Origin: Paenarthrobacter ureafaciens | GTDB lineage: Bacteria; Actinomycetota; Actinomycetes; Actinomycetales; Micrococcaceae | NCBI RefSeq assembly: GCF_004028095.1 | Contig: NZ_SBHM01000006.1 | Location: 1-64,000 of the forward strand | Reading direction: 5' to 3' | Length of the DNA: 64,000 nt | In this document: positions 28,798 to 38,385 of the stretch, piece by piece | Position numbering within the stretch: the stretch's first letter is position 1 | How the letters are laid out: each line of letters starts with the position of its first letter | Notes under the pieces: model-generated | Seen by the model: the letters and a program-made list of their open reading frames with translations, nothing else | What the model was told of the DNA's origin: nothing | The model's database searches: none | Program-made: the position numbers and the translations under genes

Positions 28798-29573
28798 TGC
28801 AATTTCGTACGGTTCTAGCGAGCGTCGCGCGGCGGTGGTATGTGGTGGTTGCAGGCCTGCTGGTGACCGCCATGCTCTGCGTTGCCGTGCAAATGAACGC
28901 CCCGGACAAGTTCAAAGCCCAAGCCAGCCTGGTGCTGATGCCATCCAGCCAAAGCATCGGGGAAGCCGGAAACCCATATCTTTACCTTGGCGGCATGAGC
29001 GAAGCCCTGGACATCCTTATTCGGAAGCTATCCTCCCAGCCGGTCAAGGAGCGTGTCACGGCTAACTTCGGAACCGCCACCTACACCGTGGAACCCGACC
29101 GCGGTACCAACGGGGCCATCCTCGTCATCACCGCCAACGCAGACACACCGGAGCTCACCATGTCCTTTCTGAAAGCAGTCATGGACGAGGCCCCGCGCTC
29201 TCTCAACGAGATGCAAGAAGCACTCAACGTAGCTGCGCCCGCAAGGATCACCACCATGAGCCTCCTCGTTGACCGGCAAGCCACGCCAGAGGTGAAAGCC
29301 CGCACGCAGTTGGTCCTGATATCCGGCGCAGGAGGCGCAGCCCTGACACTCCTCGTAGCAGTCCTCCTTGACGGACTGCTACTCACCAGGAAACGCCGCA
29401 AGCAGGAGGTCCCAACAGACGAATCCACGCCACCCACCGGTGCGGTGCTTATGGAGGCAATCAACATCGACGACGTCCTCAAAGGGACCACCGTCAGCAC
29501 CACCGCCAAACAGCCAGCCGACGACGCCCGGCGGACCGACGGGGTCATACCCCTTCCGTCCGGACCAAGCTAG
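28794..29573 (+). CDS. Wzz-like chain-length/polysaccharide co-polymerase protein 1
   Basis: A 259-residue protein with the Wzz/YveK layout: a membrane helix near residues 15-34 (VVVAGLLVTAMLCVAV), an extracytoplasmic helical region with SQSIGEAGNPYLYLGGMSEA, and a second helix near 178-202. A cytoplasmic tail of about 57 residues follows (KRRKQEVPTDEST onward). No tyrosine-kinase domain or Walker motif is present here or nearby. ATG 28794 overlaps the upstream stop. It probably works with the second Wzz-like protein and the polymerase to set chain length. Confidence 0.75.
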   Translation: MMQFRTVLASVARRWYVVVAGLLVTAMLCVAVQMNAPDKFKAQASLVLMPSSQSIGEAGNPYLYLGGMSEALDILIRKLSSQPVKERVTANFGTATYTVEPDRGTNGAILVITANADTPELTMSFLKAVMDEAPRSLNEMQEALNVAAPARITTMSLLVDRQATPEVKARTQLVLISGAGGAALTLLVAVLLDGLLLTRKRRKQEVPTDESTPPTGAVLMEAINIDDVLKGTTVSTTAKQPADDARRTDGVIPLPSGPS

Positions 29574-29575
29574 CC

Positions 29576-30295
29576 ATGACAGCGGCCACATTTCTGGGGA
29601 TCCTCCTACGCCGTTGGTACCTGGTCGCCTTGGGCCTCGTCCTCGGAATAGCAGCACTAGGAGCCATCCGATCGTCCGAACCGGTCTTCTGGACCGAAGC
29701 TGACGTCACATTCCTTGCCCCGGAGCGGGAGCCGGCCTACTGGATCTCAGGCGGCAGCGCCATGACCCTGGTGGAGTTTGCGGACATAGTCAAACGACGC
29801 GTTAACCAGGACCAACAGGCGGTGGACCTTTCCCTGACAAATGGCACCCTCTATGGGGCCGGCGTCCAAAATGGGTTCTCCGTGACGCTGCCCAACAACG
29901 GAGGGCAATGGAACAAGACGTTTACACAGCCGGTCCTGAAGGTCCAGGTAGTCGACTCAAGCGCCGAAGCAGTCAACAACGTACTGAACGACCTCCTGGA
30001 GCGGATCAACAACGCCACCAAGGAGCTCCAAGCCGAACAATCGGTAAAGGGAGACCTCATCACAACACAAACAACACCGTCGAAGTCCGAGGTCGTCTTC
30101 GGCGGCGGCACACCGGTCACCCGGCTCAAGGGGGCAGTGGTGTTGGAGGGCTTGTGCCTGGCCGTAACCAGCGTCGCTACCGTCTTCGTGGACAGGCTGC
30201 TGCTGCGCCGCCGGGCGAGCCGGCACGCCAAGCATTCCGCGAGCCCCAAGACCAAGAGCCGCCAGGAGATGTCCCATGACCTATCGCGCGCCTGA
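29576..30295 (+). CDS. Wzz-like protein 2
   Basis: A 239-residue protein with the same architecture: membrane helix near residues 14-32 (LVALGLVLGIAALGAI), an extracytoplasmic region and a second helix near 190-212. A short basic tail follows (LRRRASRHAKHSASPK). The soluble region is unlike that of the first protein apart from layout, so this is a diverged pair and not a recent duplication. There is no kinase domain. ATG 29576 is two bases after the previous stop, and its 3' end overlaps the polymerase gene by 20 bases. Confidence 0.68.
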   Translation: MTAATFLGILLRRWYLVALGLVLGIAALGAIRSSEPVFWTEADVTFLAPEREPAYWISGGSAMTLVEFADIVKRRVNQDQQAVDLSLTNGTLYGAGVQNGFSVTLPNNGGQWNKTFTQPVLKVQVVDSSAEAVNNVLNDLLERINNATKELQAEQSVKGDLITTQTTPSKSEVVFGGGTPVTRLKGAVVLEGLCLAVTSVATVFVDRLLLRRRASRHAKHSASPKTKSRQEMSHDLSRA

Positions 30296-31628
30296 GACCA
30301 TGACCCTCCCGGCCGCCGCTCTCCCGGAGCGAACGGAACGGCGCGACGTTTCCAGGTTCGTCGTCGCTTACCTGCTGCTCACCTGCGCCTTCCCTTCGAA
30401 CCTGACCATTTCCGCGTTGGGGTCGGTCGGCAAGCCCTCCACACTCTGTGGACTCCTGGCGCTCGCATGGTGGCTCCTTTACCAACTTCAGCGAACCAAC
30501 CCCACCCGCGCCGGACGACAAATGGTCCGCACCGCCATGGCCGTCTTCCTCGGAGTGGCGCTCGCAAGCTATGCACTGGCTTTGTTGCATGGTGTGCCGG
30601 CGCCAGAGACCAGTCCCGCTGACAGTGGTTTGATTCGCTTGGCTGGCTGGGCAGGCATCTTCCTCCTCCTCAATGACGGCATAGCCAGTCAGCAGACCCT
30701 GACAAAAGTACTGCGTGCTCTGGTCTGGGTGGGCAGCGGAACAGCCCTCCTCGGCCTTCTGCAGTTCGCCACAGGGTCATCGCTGGTGGACTGGATCAGC
30801 CTCCCGGGATTCAGCGCAGCCACGGAATTGACCGGAGTGCAGTCCAGGGGCGGATTTATCCGCGCCGCGGGTCTGGCCAGCCACCCCCTTGAGTACGGGG
30901 TGGTCCTCGTAGCCACCCTTCCGGTCGCCATCGCGCTCGCGGTTACTGACCGTGCCCGAAGCTGGCTTTTGCGCTGGCTCCCTCCGGCAGTCATCTCCTT
31001 CGCCGCAGTCATGTCGGTGTCCCGGTCGGCACTGGCTGCGTTTGCCGTAGCGGTCGCGGCACTGATTCCCGCCTGGCCCAAGAAGCTCCGCCGCGGTGCC
31101 ATGGTGCTGGCCGTGGTCCTGGCCGTGGCTATGTACGTCCTTACCCCCGGGATGCTCGGAACCCTGCGCGGCTTGTTCACCGTGGGCGCTGCAGACCCGA
31201 GCATCAGCTCGCGGACCAGTGCCTACACCACAGCACTTGGCATGTTGGCCAACAACCCCGTGATCGGACGCGGCTTCGGCACCTTCCTTCCGGACTACGT
31301 GATCGTGGACAACCAGTACCTCGGCATCCTCGTGGAGCTGGGATTCCTCGGCCTCTTATCCTTCCTTGCCCTGATCGCTTGTGCACTCATCGCCGCTTGG
31401 CGGGCCCGGAGGCTGGCCACCGCTCCTGATCCCCAGCAAACCGCCCAAGCGGTGCTGGCCTCCGTAGCAGCCATCGCCGTAACGTACGCCTTCTTTGATG
31501 CGTTGTCCTTCACGATGTCGGCCAACCTGATGTTCGTCATGCTGGGCATAGCCGGGGCTCAGCGGCGGCTGGCGCGAATGCCGCAAAGCATCCCGCCAAC
31601 CACAAACCACACCGCCGACCGGGCATGA
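30276..31628 (+). CDS. O-antigen polymerase/ligase-like membrane protein (Wzy/WaaL family)
   Basis: A 450-residue polytopic membrane protein with about ten hydrophobic segments. The large extracytoplasmic region near residues 285-345 ends in NNPVIGRGFGTFLPDY, the typical O-antigen ligase/polymerase loop with GxGxGTF. It would polymerise repeat units or ligate the chain to a carrier on the outer face. It overlaps Wzz-like 2 by 20 bases and the secreted protein gene by four. Ligase and polymerase roles cannot be separated by sequence, but the setting of flippase plus Wzz-like proteins favours polymerase. Confidence 0.83.
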   Translation: MTYRAPETMTLPAAALPERTERRDVSRFVVAYLLLTCAFPSNLTISALGSVGKPSTLCGLLALAWWLLYQLQRTNPTRAGRQMVRTAMAVFLGVALASYALALLHGVPAPETSPADSGLIRLAGWAGIFLLLNDGIASQQTLTKVLRALVWVGSGTALLGLLQFATGSSLVDWISLPGFSAATELTGVQSRGGFIRAAGLASHPLEYGVVLVATLPVAIALAVTDRARSWLLRWLPPAVISFAAVMSVSRSALAAFAVAVAALIPAWPKKLRRGAMVLAVVLAVAMYVLTPGMLGTLRGLFTVGAADPSISSRTSAYTTALGMLANNPVIGRGFGTFLPDYVIVDNQYLGILVELGFLGLLSFLALIACALIAAWRARRLATAPDPQQTAQAVLASVAAIAVTYAFFDALSFTMSANLMFVMLGIAGAQRRLARMPQSIPPTTNHTADRA

Positions 31629-32956
31629 AGAAGAATGCAGCGGCAGCCCTCGGCGCTCTGGCGTTGCTGGGATTCCTGGGCGCAGTTGCTGTGAGCGGTG
31701 CCGCGCCCATCTCTTTCCATGGCAACCAGTCCGGCGAAACAGCCCAGCCACTGATCACACCCAGCCACCCCGCCGGAACAACGTTGCGCAACATCGACGG
31801 CGGAGCAGCGTTCTACGCCCAGTTCACCAATCCGCTCCCCGGCACGGAGGACTACTTCCCTGTGGGTGTTTGGTTCGAAAGCGCCCTCGAGAAGGATTAC
31901 GTCGCAAAGGACGCCGCCGCTGGCCTGAACGTCTACGTGGTTCTCACGCCCGATTCGGATCTCGAACTTGTCCGAAACTCTCATATGTACGCCATCCCGA
32001 CCTTCCCGGCCGCCCGTGCATCAGGTTTCGCCCTGGGGGATGAGGTGGACATGTGGGCCGGAGGAGGAGATGCCATATGGACCGGAAGGTACCCGGGCGA
32101 GGGGCCTATCTGCGAGCCCGAACAGGCCAAGTGCGGCCACACCGTTCAACGTCGCCTCAAAGCCGAAGCTCCTCCCGGAGTCATGAAGTATGCCAACTAC
32201 GGCAAGGGCGTCACCTTCTGGCTGGGTGACGACCAAGCACGCACCTTCATCAACGACTACCAAGACGTCGCATCAGCAGACAACTACTGGTTCACCGACC
32301 CCAACATCTGTGCGATATCAGAAGGCGGAGCCCTCAACGGCCACCTCCGGGACCTCACCGAGGAAGAATGCCGCCTGGCCGCAAACTACGGATGGACGGT
32401 TGAACGTGTTCGCGAGCTGGCCGGCAAGGACTCGCCAGTGTGGGCTTTCGTCGAAGTTGGACACCCATTTGAAGACGCCCCCTCGGCCCGAACCATCACA
32501 GGACCGCAAATACGCGCAGCCGTCTGGAGCAGCCTCATCCACGGTGCACGCGGCATCGTGTACTTCAACCACAGTTTCGGCGGTACCTGCGTCACCCAAC
32601 ATGTCCTGCGCGACTGCCCGGGTGACGCCCGCCCCGCGGTAACCGCCGTGAACAGACAAATCAAGGAGCTCGCGCCCGTGCTCAATGCCCCCTTCCTTGA
32701 TGGAGCGGTTACTGGCACCGGTCCCGTTGACCATGCCACCAAGCTCCACGACGGCAAGCTGTACATCCTCAGCGCCGCAAACAAGCACACCGGCGGACAG
32801 GTCGAATTTCACACCTCCTGTGGCGGCAGCTCCGCCGTCGTTATCGATGAAAACCGGACCCTCTCCGTCAGTGACGGTAAATTCACCGACACCTTCGCCG
32901 ACGGCAACGCCGTCCACCTCTACCGCATCGAAGGCGGCGGAAGCTGCGGCTTCTAG
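31625..32956 (+). CDS. Secreted glycoside-hydrolase-like protein, last gene of the operon
   Basis: A 443-residue exported protein. The signal peptide (MKKNAAAALGALALLGFLGA, cleavage likely near residue 26) precedes a domain that reads like a TIM-barrel glycoside hydrolase: GVWFES near 81, ALGDEVDMW with Glu140 as candidate acid/base, VWAFVEVGHPF with Glu277 as candidate nucleophile, and AAVWSSLIHGARGIVYFNHS near 300. The C-terminal 80 residues look beta-rich. Six or more cysteines suggest disulfides. I recognise no named family. Its four-base overlap with the polymerase gene implies a role in trimming or releasing the operon's polysaccharide. Confidence 0.7.
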   Translation: MKKNAAAALGALALLGFLGAVAVSGAAPISFHGNQSGETAQPLITPSHPAGTTLRNIDGGAAFYAQFTNPLPGTEDYFPVGVWFESALEKDYVAKDAAAGLNVYVVLTPDSDLELVRNSHMYAIPTFPAARASGFALGDEVDMWAGGGDAIWTGRYPGEGPICEPEQAKCGHTVQRRLKAEAPPGVMKYANYGKGVTFWLGDDQARTFINDYQDVASADNYWFTDPNICAISEGGALNGHLRDLTEEECRLAANYGWTVERVRELAGKDSPVWAFVEVGHPFEDAPSARTITGPQIRAAVWSSLIHGARGIVYFNHSFGGTCVTQHVLRDCPGDARPAVTAVNRQIKELAPVLNAPFLDGAVTGTGPVDHATKLHDGKLYILSAANKHTGGQVEFHTSCGGSSAVVIDENRTLSVSDGKFTDTFADGNAVHLYRIEGGGSCGF

Positions 32957-35704
32957 CTAGCGGCTGGTCTCGTCCCGCTCCCACGCCACGGGCGGGCGGC
33001 CGGAGAAGAAAGCACGACGCCGGCCAGCACCGGCAAACGCCGCGTACACCACAGCATCAAGAACGCTGACAGGCCCCCGCACCGAGGCCGCCAACTGCCG
33101 CACCGTCCGGCGCATGGAAGCACCTCCGTCGTGTGCGTCCTGCTCCGCATTGCCCCGGTAAGTGCGCCGCAGAACCGCCATCAATCCATTCACGGAGCGC
33201 GGCGTCCTCACCACTACAGGGACTGTACCCACCACAGCCTTCTCCGCAGGCGAAAACAACCGGTCAACGTAGTAGTCGTCACCGGTCAATGGGGGAAACT
33301 TTCCCAGACGCGCGTGCCCAGCCTCACTAAGCGCATACGCCCCCGCGCCCCACAACGCCTCCGAATTTCCCCGGATCCTCAGCCGGGCCCGGTAGTAGGC
33401 CCGGACGGGCAAGGAGGCACCCGCGGTGTCATATCGAAACGCAGGACGGGCAGCCAACAACCCCTCCCCGCCCAAAGCCGCAAAAACGGCAGCCACAGCC
33501 TCCGGACTTACCTCGATATCCGCATCCAGGTACAACCGGGGCCAACCCTCCACGACTTCATCGGCAGTATTCAAAGCCGCCGTTTTCGATGCCTGGCCAA
33601 CGCGCAGCACCCGGACACCGGCAAATCCGGCCGCGATCTCCTCGGTCCCATCAGTACAGCCGTTGCAGGCGACAACAACCTCCACAGTGCCCCACCTCAA
33701 CACCCCGCGAAGAGACTCCAACGTACGCCCTATCACAGCGGCCTCGTTATGGGCCGGGATGACCACCGCACCGGCGGCGGGCACGTGGTGAACACTGTCA
33801 CGGGTCGTCGCATGGGGCAGGGAAGACCAACGACGCCGGTTCAACAACGCCAGCATCGCCTCACGGTGACCGGGCAAGCCCAGACGCGCCACTTCGCCGG
33901 CCACTACAGCCGCACGGAACAGCCCCGCTTTCCCGGCACCCACATGCTTCTGCACATAACGAACCCGGTTGACCGCCATCAACGCCGCCAACTGCGCGGA
34001 CGTACCCGACCCACCTCGTTCATGCCACATCCGGGCAGTGGGTTCGAACCAGATCGAAAAGCCGGCCCCACGAACACGATGGCAATAATCCGTTTCCTCC
34101 GAATACAGGAAAAACTGTTCATCCCAAGCACCCACAACCCGAGCCGTACCCGCGTCGATCAGCAACGCAGCACCGGTAGCCCACTCAACGCAGTGTGCAT
34201 GCTTGTAGCTCTCCGGTTCGTAATCCATTTCCGACAACCAGCCCGGCCGGCCGCTAAAGTGGCTGCCGCAGACAGCGTCGCCCAGGGCCCGCAGGAGGGC
34301 GGGCTCGCGCCTGAGGGAGGGATACACGCTGCCGTCATCATCCAACAGGACCGGCACCACCACGCCGGCGCCGCATGCTTCCATGCGGCGGCGCAGTGCA
34401 TGGACCGATCCCCGCTCCACCCGCAGGTCCGGGTTCAACACAAGGTAGGAATCCGCCGGTCCGGCTTCCCGCAGGGCTGCATTGATGCCGCCGGCGTAGC
34501 CCAGGTTTCCACCAGTGCCATGCGCGATCACGTCCGGGAAAGCCGCCAATGCTGCCATCGTCCTGCCGTCCGGGGAATTGTCCGCTACGACCACCTTCAT
34601 CGACTGATCGGCGGTCTCGGCCCTGAGGCTGGTGATCAGTGGGCCGACGTCGTCCGCGTTGTTGTAGGTCACCACGATGACGGCAACGTCCGCGAATTCG
34701 CGCGCAGGCACAAATGAACCCGCGCTATGACTGAAGGCGGCACTTTCATGCGGCGCACCGTTGAGCGGTCGGTGGTCCAACGCGCCTGTTGTGCCGCTGT
34801 CCCGCCGAAGCCTCCAGTAAGCTTCCGGACCGTCAACAAGGTAACGGCGGGCGAGCCTGCGGGGTTCCAACATCAGCCGCCACGCCCACTCCATGCCGTG
34901 GCCACTGACCCACGCGGGGGCGCGCTTGATGTGACCGGCAAGGAAGTCCACCACTGCGCCAAAAGCGAGCAGGACTTTGGCCCCCGTCAGTGCACCGTAC
35001 TGATGGATCCATAATTCTTGGCGTGGTTTGCCCAACCCGACCACCAGGATGTCGACCGAACTACCGGCAATATCCGCCGCAAGTCGGCGGGATGCGTCGT
35101 CGTCTGTGACGACCTCCCTGTCCGGCGCCCACCATCCGGCCACCGTCAGCCCGGGCCGCTCCACTGCGAACCGCTCCTTGATCATGTGGTGTGCTTGCTC
35201 CGAGCCGCCCAGGAAACCCACCCGCAACCGACGACGTTCCGCTTCTTCAAGAATCGGTTCCACGAGGTCGCTGCCGGCCAGTCGTGGCCACGGGATTCCG
35301 GTGAGGCGGAGGGCTTCGCTGGCCAGTGGAGAACCGTCGATGAGGGTCAGCCACTCCACGCCAGGCGATTCCAGCGTGCCGGACCACCTGCCGCCGACAC
35401 CAAAATGGCGGATGTGATCAAGGTTTGCGGAGCAGACTCCCAATGCGGGTGCACCGGCCGATGCCGCCCTCGCGGCTATGGCTTCCAATGCCGAGGCAGC
35501 ATCCAAGAGATCGACGCGAACGCCGCCGAGGTTCACCGCGCTACGGAACCTGTCCGTGGCAGGCTTGGGGGAGGGGTCCGGGCTCTTGGACGGGGCGGTG
35601 GCCGCCTTGCCCGACCGGACCCGGGGGCCCGGGACAGACCTGCGGTGCCGTGACACCAGCACATGGAACAGGGCTGCGATGGAAAAGATGCGCGGCAGCA
35701 GCAT
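32957..35704 (-). CDS. Triple-domain glycosyltransferase (GT26 WecG/TagA - GT2 rhamnosyl-like - GT2)
   Basis: A 915-residue protein that fuses three transferases. Residues 55-300 are GT26 (WecG/TagA/CpsF): NLGGVRVDLLD, GSDLVEPILEE and VVGLGKPRQELWI. Residues 338-600 are a rhamnosyltransferase-like GT2: VIVVTYNNADDVGPL, GGNLGYAGGINAAL, LVLNPDLRVE and SEETDYCHRV. Residues 643-850 are a second GT2: VVIPAHNEAAVIG, ACNGCTDGTEE and LYLDADIEV with DAD as the metal site. The hydrophobic N-terminus LLPRIFSIAALFHVLV may touch the membrane. I chose ATG 35704, which follows GGAGAG. Next to the rml genes it plausibly builds a ManNAc-Rha-type linker; that is inferred. Its stop abuts the stop of the facing operon. 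Confidence 0.88.
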   Translation of the reverse strand: MLLPRIFSIAALFHVLVSRHRRSVPGPRVRSGKAATAPSKSPDPSPKPATDRFRSAVNLGGVRVDLLDAASALEAIAARAASAGAPALGVCSANLDHIRHFGVGGRWSGTLESPGVEWLTLIDGSPLASEALRLTGIPWPRLAGSDLVEPILEEAERRRLRVGFLGGSEQAHHMIKERFAVERPGLTVAGWWAPDREVVTDDDASRRLAADIAGSSVDILVVGLGKPRQELWIHQYGALTGAKVLLAFGAVVDFLAGHIKRAPAWVSGHGMEWAWRLMLEPRRLARRYLVDGPEAYWRLRRDSGTTGALDHRPLNGAPHESAAFSHSAGSFVPAREFADVAVIVVTYNNADDVGPLITSLRAETADQSMKVVVADNSPDGRTMAALAAFPDVIAHGTGGNLGYAGGINAALREAGPADSYLVLNPDLRVERGSVHALRRRMEACGAGVVVPVLLDDDGSVYPSLRREPALLRALGDAVCGSHFSGRPGWLSEMDYEPESYKHAHCVEWATGAALLIDAGTARVVGAWDEQFFLYSEETDYCHRVRGAGFSIWFEPTARMWHERGGSGTSAQLAALMAVNRVRYVQKHVGAGKAGLFRAAVVAGEVARLGLPGHREAMLALLNRRRWSSLPHATTRDSVHHVPAAGAVVIPAHNEAAVIGRTLESLRGVLRWGTVEVVVACNGCTDGTEEIAAGFAGVRVLRVGQASKTAALNTADEVVEGWPRLYLDADIEVSPEAVAAVFAALGGEGLLAARPAFRYDTAGASLPVRAYYRARLRIRGNSEALWGAGAYALSEAGHARLGKFPPLTGDDYYVDRLFSPAEKAVVGTVPVVVRTPRSVNGLMAVLRRTYRGNAEQDAHDGGASMRRTVRQLAASVRGPVSVLDAVVYAAFAGAGRRRAFFSGRPPVAWERDETSR

Positions 35705-35741
35705 TATCGGCTCTCCAGACTCCGGGTTCGCGCAAGCGCGC

Positions 35742-35844
35742 CAACTCAAGGCATAAACAATGACCGGCGATCCCGGGCTGCTGCACCGCCTTGGATCGCC
35801 GTGGGCGGCCGATGCCACCCTGACCAACTTGTTTATTTGAGTTG
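35742..35844. repeat. AT-rich interrupted inverted repeat upstream of the triple glycosyltransferase
   Basis: CAACTCAA-GGC-ATAAACAA (35742-35760) is the inverse of TTGTTTATTTGAGTTG (35829-35844), a 16-base match apart from a 3-base insertion, with 68 bases between. It is AT-rich in a GC-rich setting and ends 38 bases before the ATG at 35704. It may be an operator or a loop-forming site. Confidence 0.5.
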
Positions 35845-35907
35845 TCTCCCGGCCCCGTCTGTTCGAGGTTGCCGTAGGGATACTTTAGGCCCAATAGGCC
35901 CCGGCCG

Positions 35908-37329
35908 CTAGGGCACGCGGGACTCCTTGAGCTTGGAAACGTAGCCGGCAAGCCGTGATTCCACGGGCGCCGGAACAAATCCGGAAGCCTCGATCTTTGA
36001 CAGAGCCAAGGTGCTGTTGCGCGGGCGGGGTGCCGTACCGGGTTTGGAATACTGCTCAGTGCTCACAGGCACCACCATGTCCGGGTCCGAACCGCACAGC
36101 CGGTACACCTCACGGGCAATCCCGGCCCACGATTTCGGTTCCCCTCCACCGCTGAGGTTGTACGTGCCGTAGGGGGCGCCCGACGCCAGCAGATGCTTGA
36201 TGCCGGCAGCAATATCGGCCGCGAATGTCAGCCGTCCCCACTGGTCGTCCACCACGGAGGGCCGCACGCCCCGTTCAGCCAGTTGTGCCATCGTCCGCAC
36301 GAAATTCGGCCCGTCGCCAACCACCCAGCTGCTTCGCACAATGTAGTGCCTTGGAATGGCTGCCACGGCTGTGTCACCGGCGGCCTTGCTTTGCCCGTAC
36401 ACGCCGAGCGGACTCGGCGGCTCATCCTCTGTATGGATCTCCGCCGAGCCGTCAAAAACGTAGTCGCTGGAGACGTGGACCAAAGTCAGGGAATGTTCGA
36501 CGGCGGTTCTCGCCAGGCGGGACACGGCGCCTGCGTTGACCCTCCACGCAGCGATCCGTCCCGCCGCTGTCTCCGCCGCGTCGACGCCAGTGAAGGCCGT
36601 GGCGTTGATGATGGTGGAGTACTTGCGCCAGGGAATGCTCCGGTAGGCGTCTTCGTCAGTTACGTCGAATTCATCCCGGGTGGCGAAGTCGACGTAATCG
36701 GCGTCGGCGAAAGCCTCCCGGAGTGCCCTGCCCAACTGCCCGTTGGCCCCTGGAACCAGGATTCGGCGGGGTTTCACCGGGACCACGGATTCAAGGCGGG
36801 GATGATTTTTGTCCTGCTCGGACAGGGTGGCTTGGTTCAATGGCAGGGGCCAAGGTACAGCGGCGTGGGGGTCCGCCAGATTCAGGAAGGTGTATTCATC
36901 CTGCGCGCCGGCGCTCCAATGGTCGTTGACAAGGTAGGTGTACGCAGTGTTGTCCTCGAGGGTCTGGAACGCATTTCCGACGCCCCTGGGCACGAACACC
37001 GCGTCCCCGGGCGTCATCTCGCAGTGGAACACTGCCCCGAAGGAAGGCCCCTCCCGCAGGTCCACCCATGCCCCGAATATCTTTCCGGATGCCAGGGAGA
37101 TGAACTTGTCCCACGGCTCGGCATGGATTCCCCGGGTGGTTCCGCGGCGGGCGTTGAAAGAAATGTTGTTCTGGACGGGACCGAAATCCGGGAGGCCGAG
37201 GGCGCCCATGCTGCTCCGGTTCCAGTTCTCCTTGAACCACCCCCGCTGATCGCCGTGCACGGGCAGCCCGAAGACCAGCAGGCCCGGGATCGGTGTGGTC
37301 CGGGAGGTCACTGACGCTGCTGCTGCCAT
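35908..37329 (-). CDS. rmlC-rmlD: Fused dTDP-4-dehydrorhamnose 3,5-epimerase / dTDP-4-dehydrorhamnose reductase
   Basis: A 473-residue bifunctional enzyme for the last two steps of dTDP-L-rhamnose synthesis. Residues 1-185 are the RmlC cupin, with RRGTTRGIHAEPWDKFI holding the catalytic His69. Residues 187-473 are RmlD, with the NADPH loop VPGANGQLGRAL at 192-203, HVSSDYVFDG near 285 and Tyr311/Lys315 in VYGQSKAAG. ATG 37329 lies four bases after the rmlB stop, so the two are co-translated; the frame is open upstream to 37512, inside rmlB. Separate rmlC and rmlD genes are the commoner arrangement. Confidence 0.93.
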   Translation of the reverse strand: MAAAASVTSRTTPIPGLLVFGLPVHGDQRGWFKENWNRSSMGALGLPDFGPVQNNISFNARRGTTRGIHAEPWDKFISLASGKIFGAWVDLREGPSFGAVFHCEMTPGDAVFVPRGVGNAFQTLEDNTAYTYLVNDHWSAGAQDEYTFLNLADPHAAVPWPLPLNQATLSEQDKNHPRLESVVPVKPRRILVPGANGQLGRALREAFADADYVDFATRDEFDVTDEDAYRSIPWRKYSTIINATAFTGVDAAETAAGRIAAWRVNAGAVSRLARTAVEHSLTLVHVSSDYVFDGSAEIHTEDEPPSPLGVYGQSKAAGDTAVAAIPRHYIVRSSWVVGDGPNFVRTMAQLAERGVRPSVVDDQWGRLTFAADIAAGIKHLLASGAPYGTYNLSGGGEPKSWAGIAREVYRLCGSDPDMVVPVSTEQYSKPGTAPRPRNSTLALSKIEASGFVPAPVESRLAGYVSKLKESRVP

Positions 37330-37333
37330 GGCC

Positions 37334-38383
<1,050 letters not shown>

Positions 38384-38385
38384 TT

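Noticed and set aside
28200..30300. Possible horizontally acquired island
   Set aside because: Base composition dips somewhat, but the genes remain translationally coupled to the operon and no mobile element or repeat borders are visible. Polysaccharide loci often vary this way.
33131..34717. 528-codon plus-strand frame
   Set aside because: Antisense to the triple glycosyltransferase; no domain or ribosome site.
35705..35827. N-terminal extension of the triple glycosyltransferase
   Set aside because: No ribosome site, and it covers the inverted repeat; ATG 35704 has GGAGAG at proper spacing.
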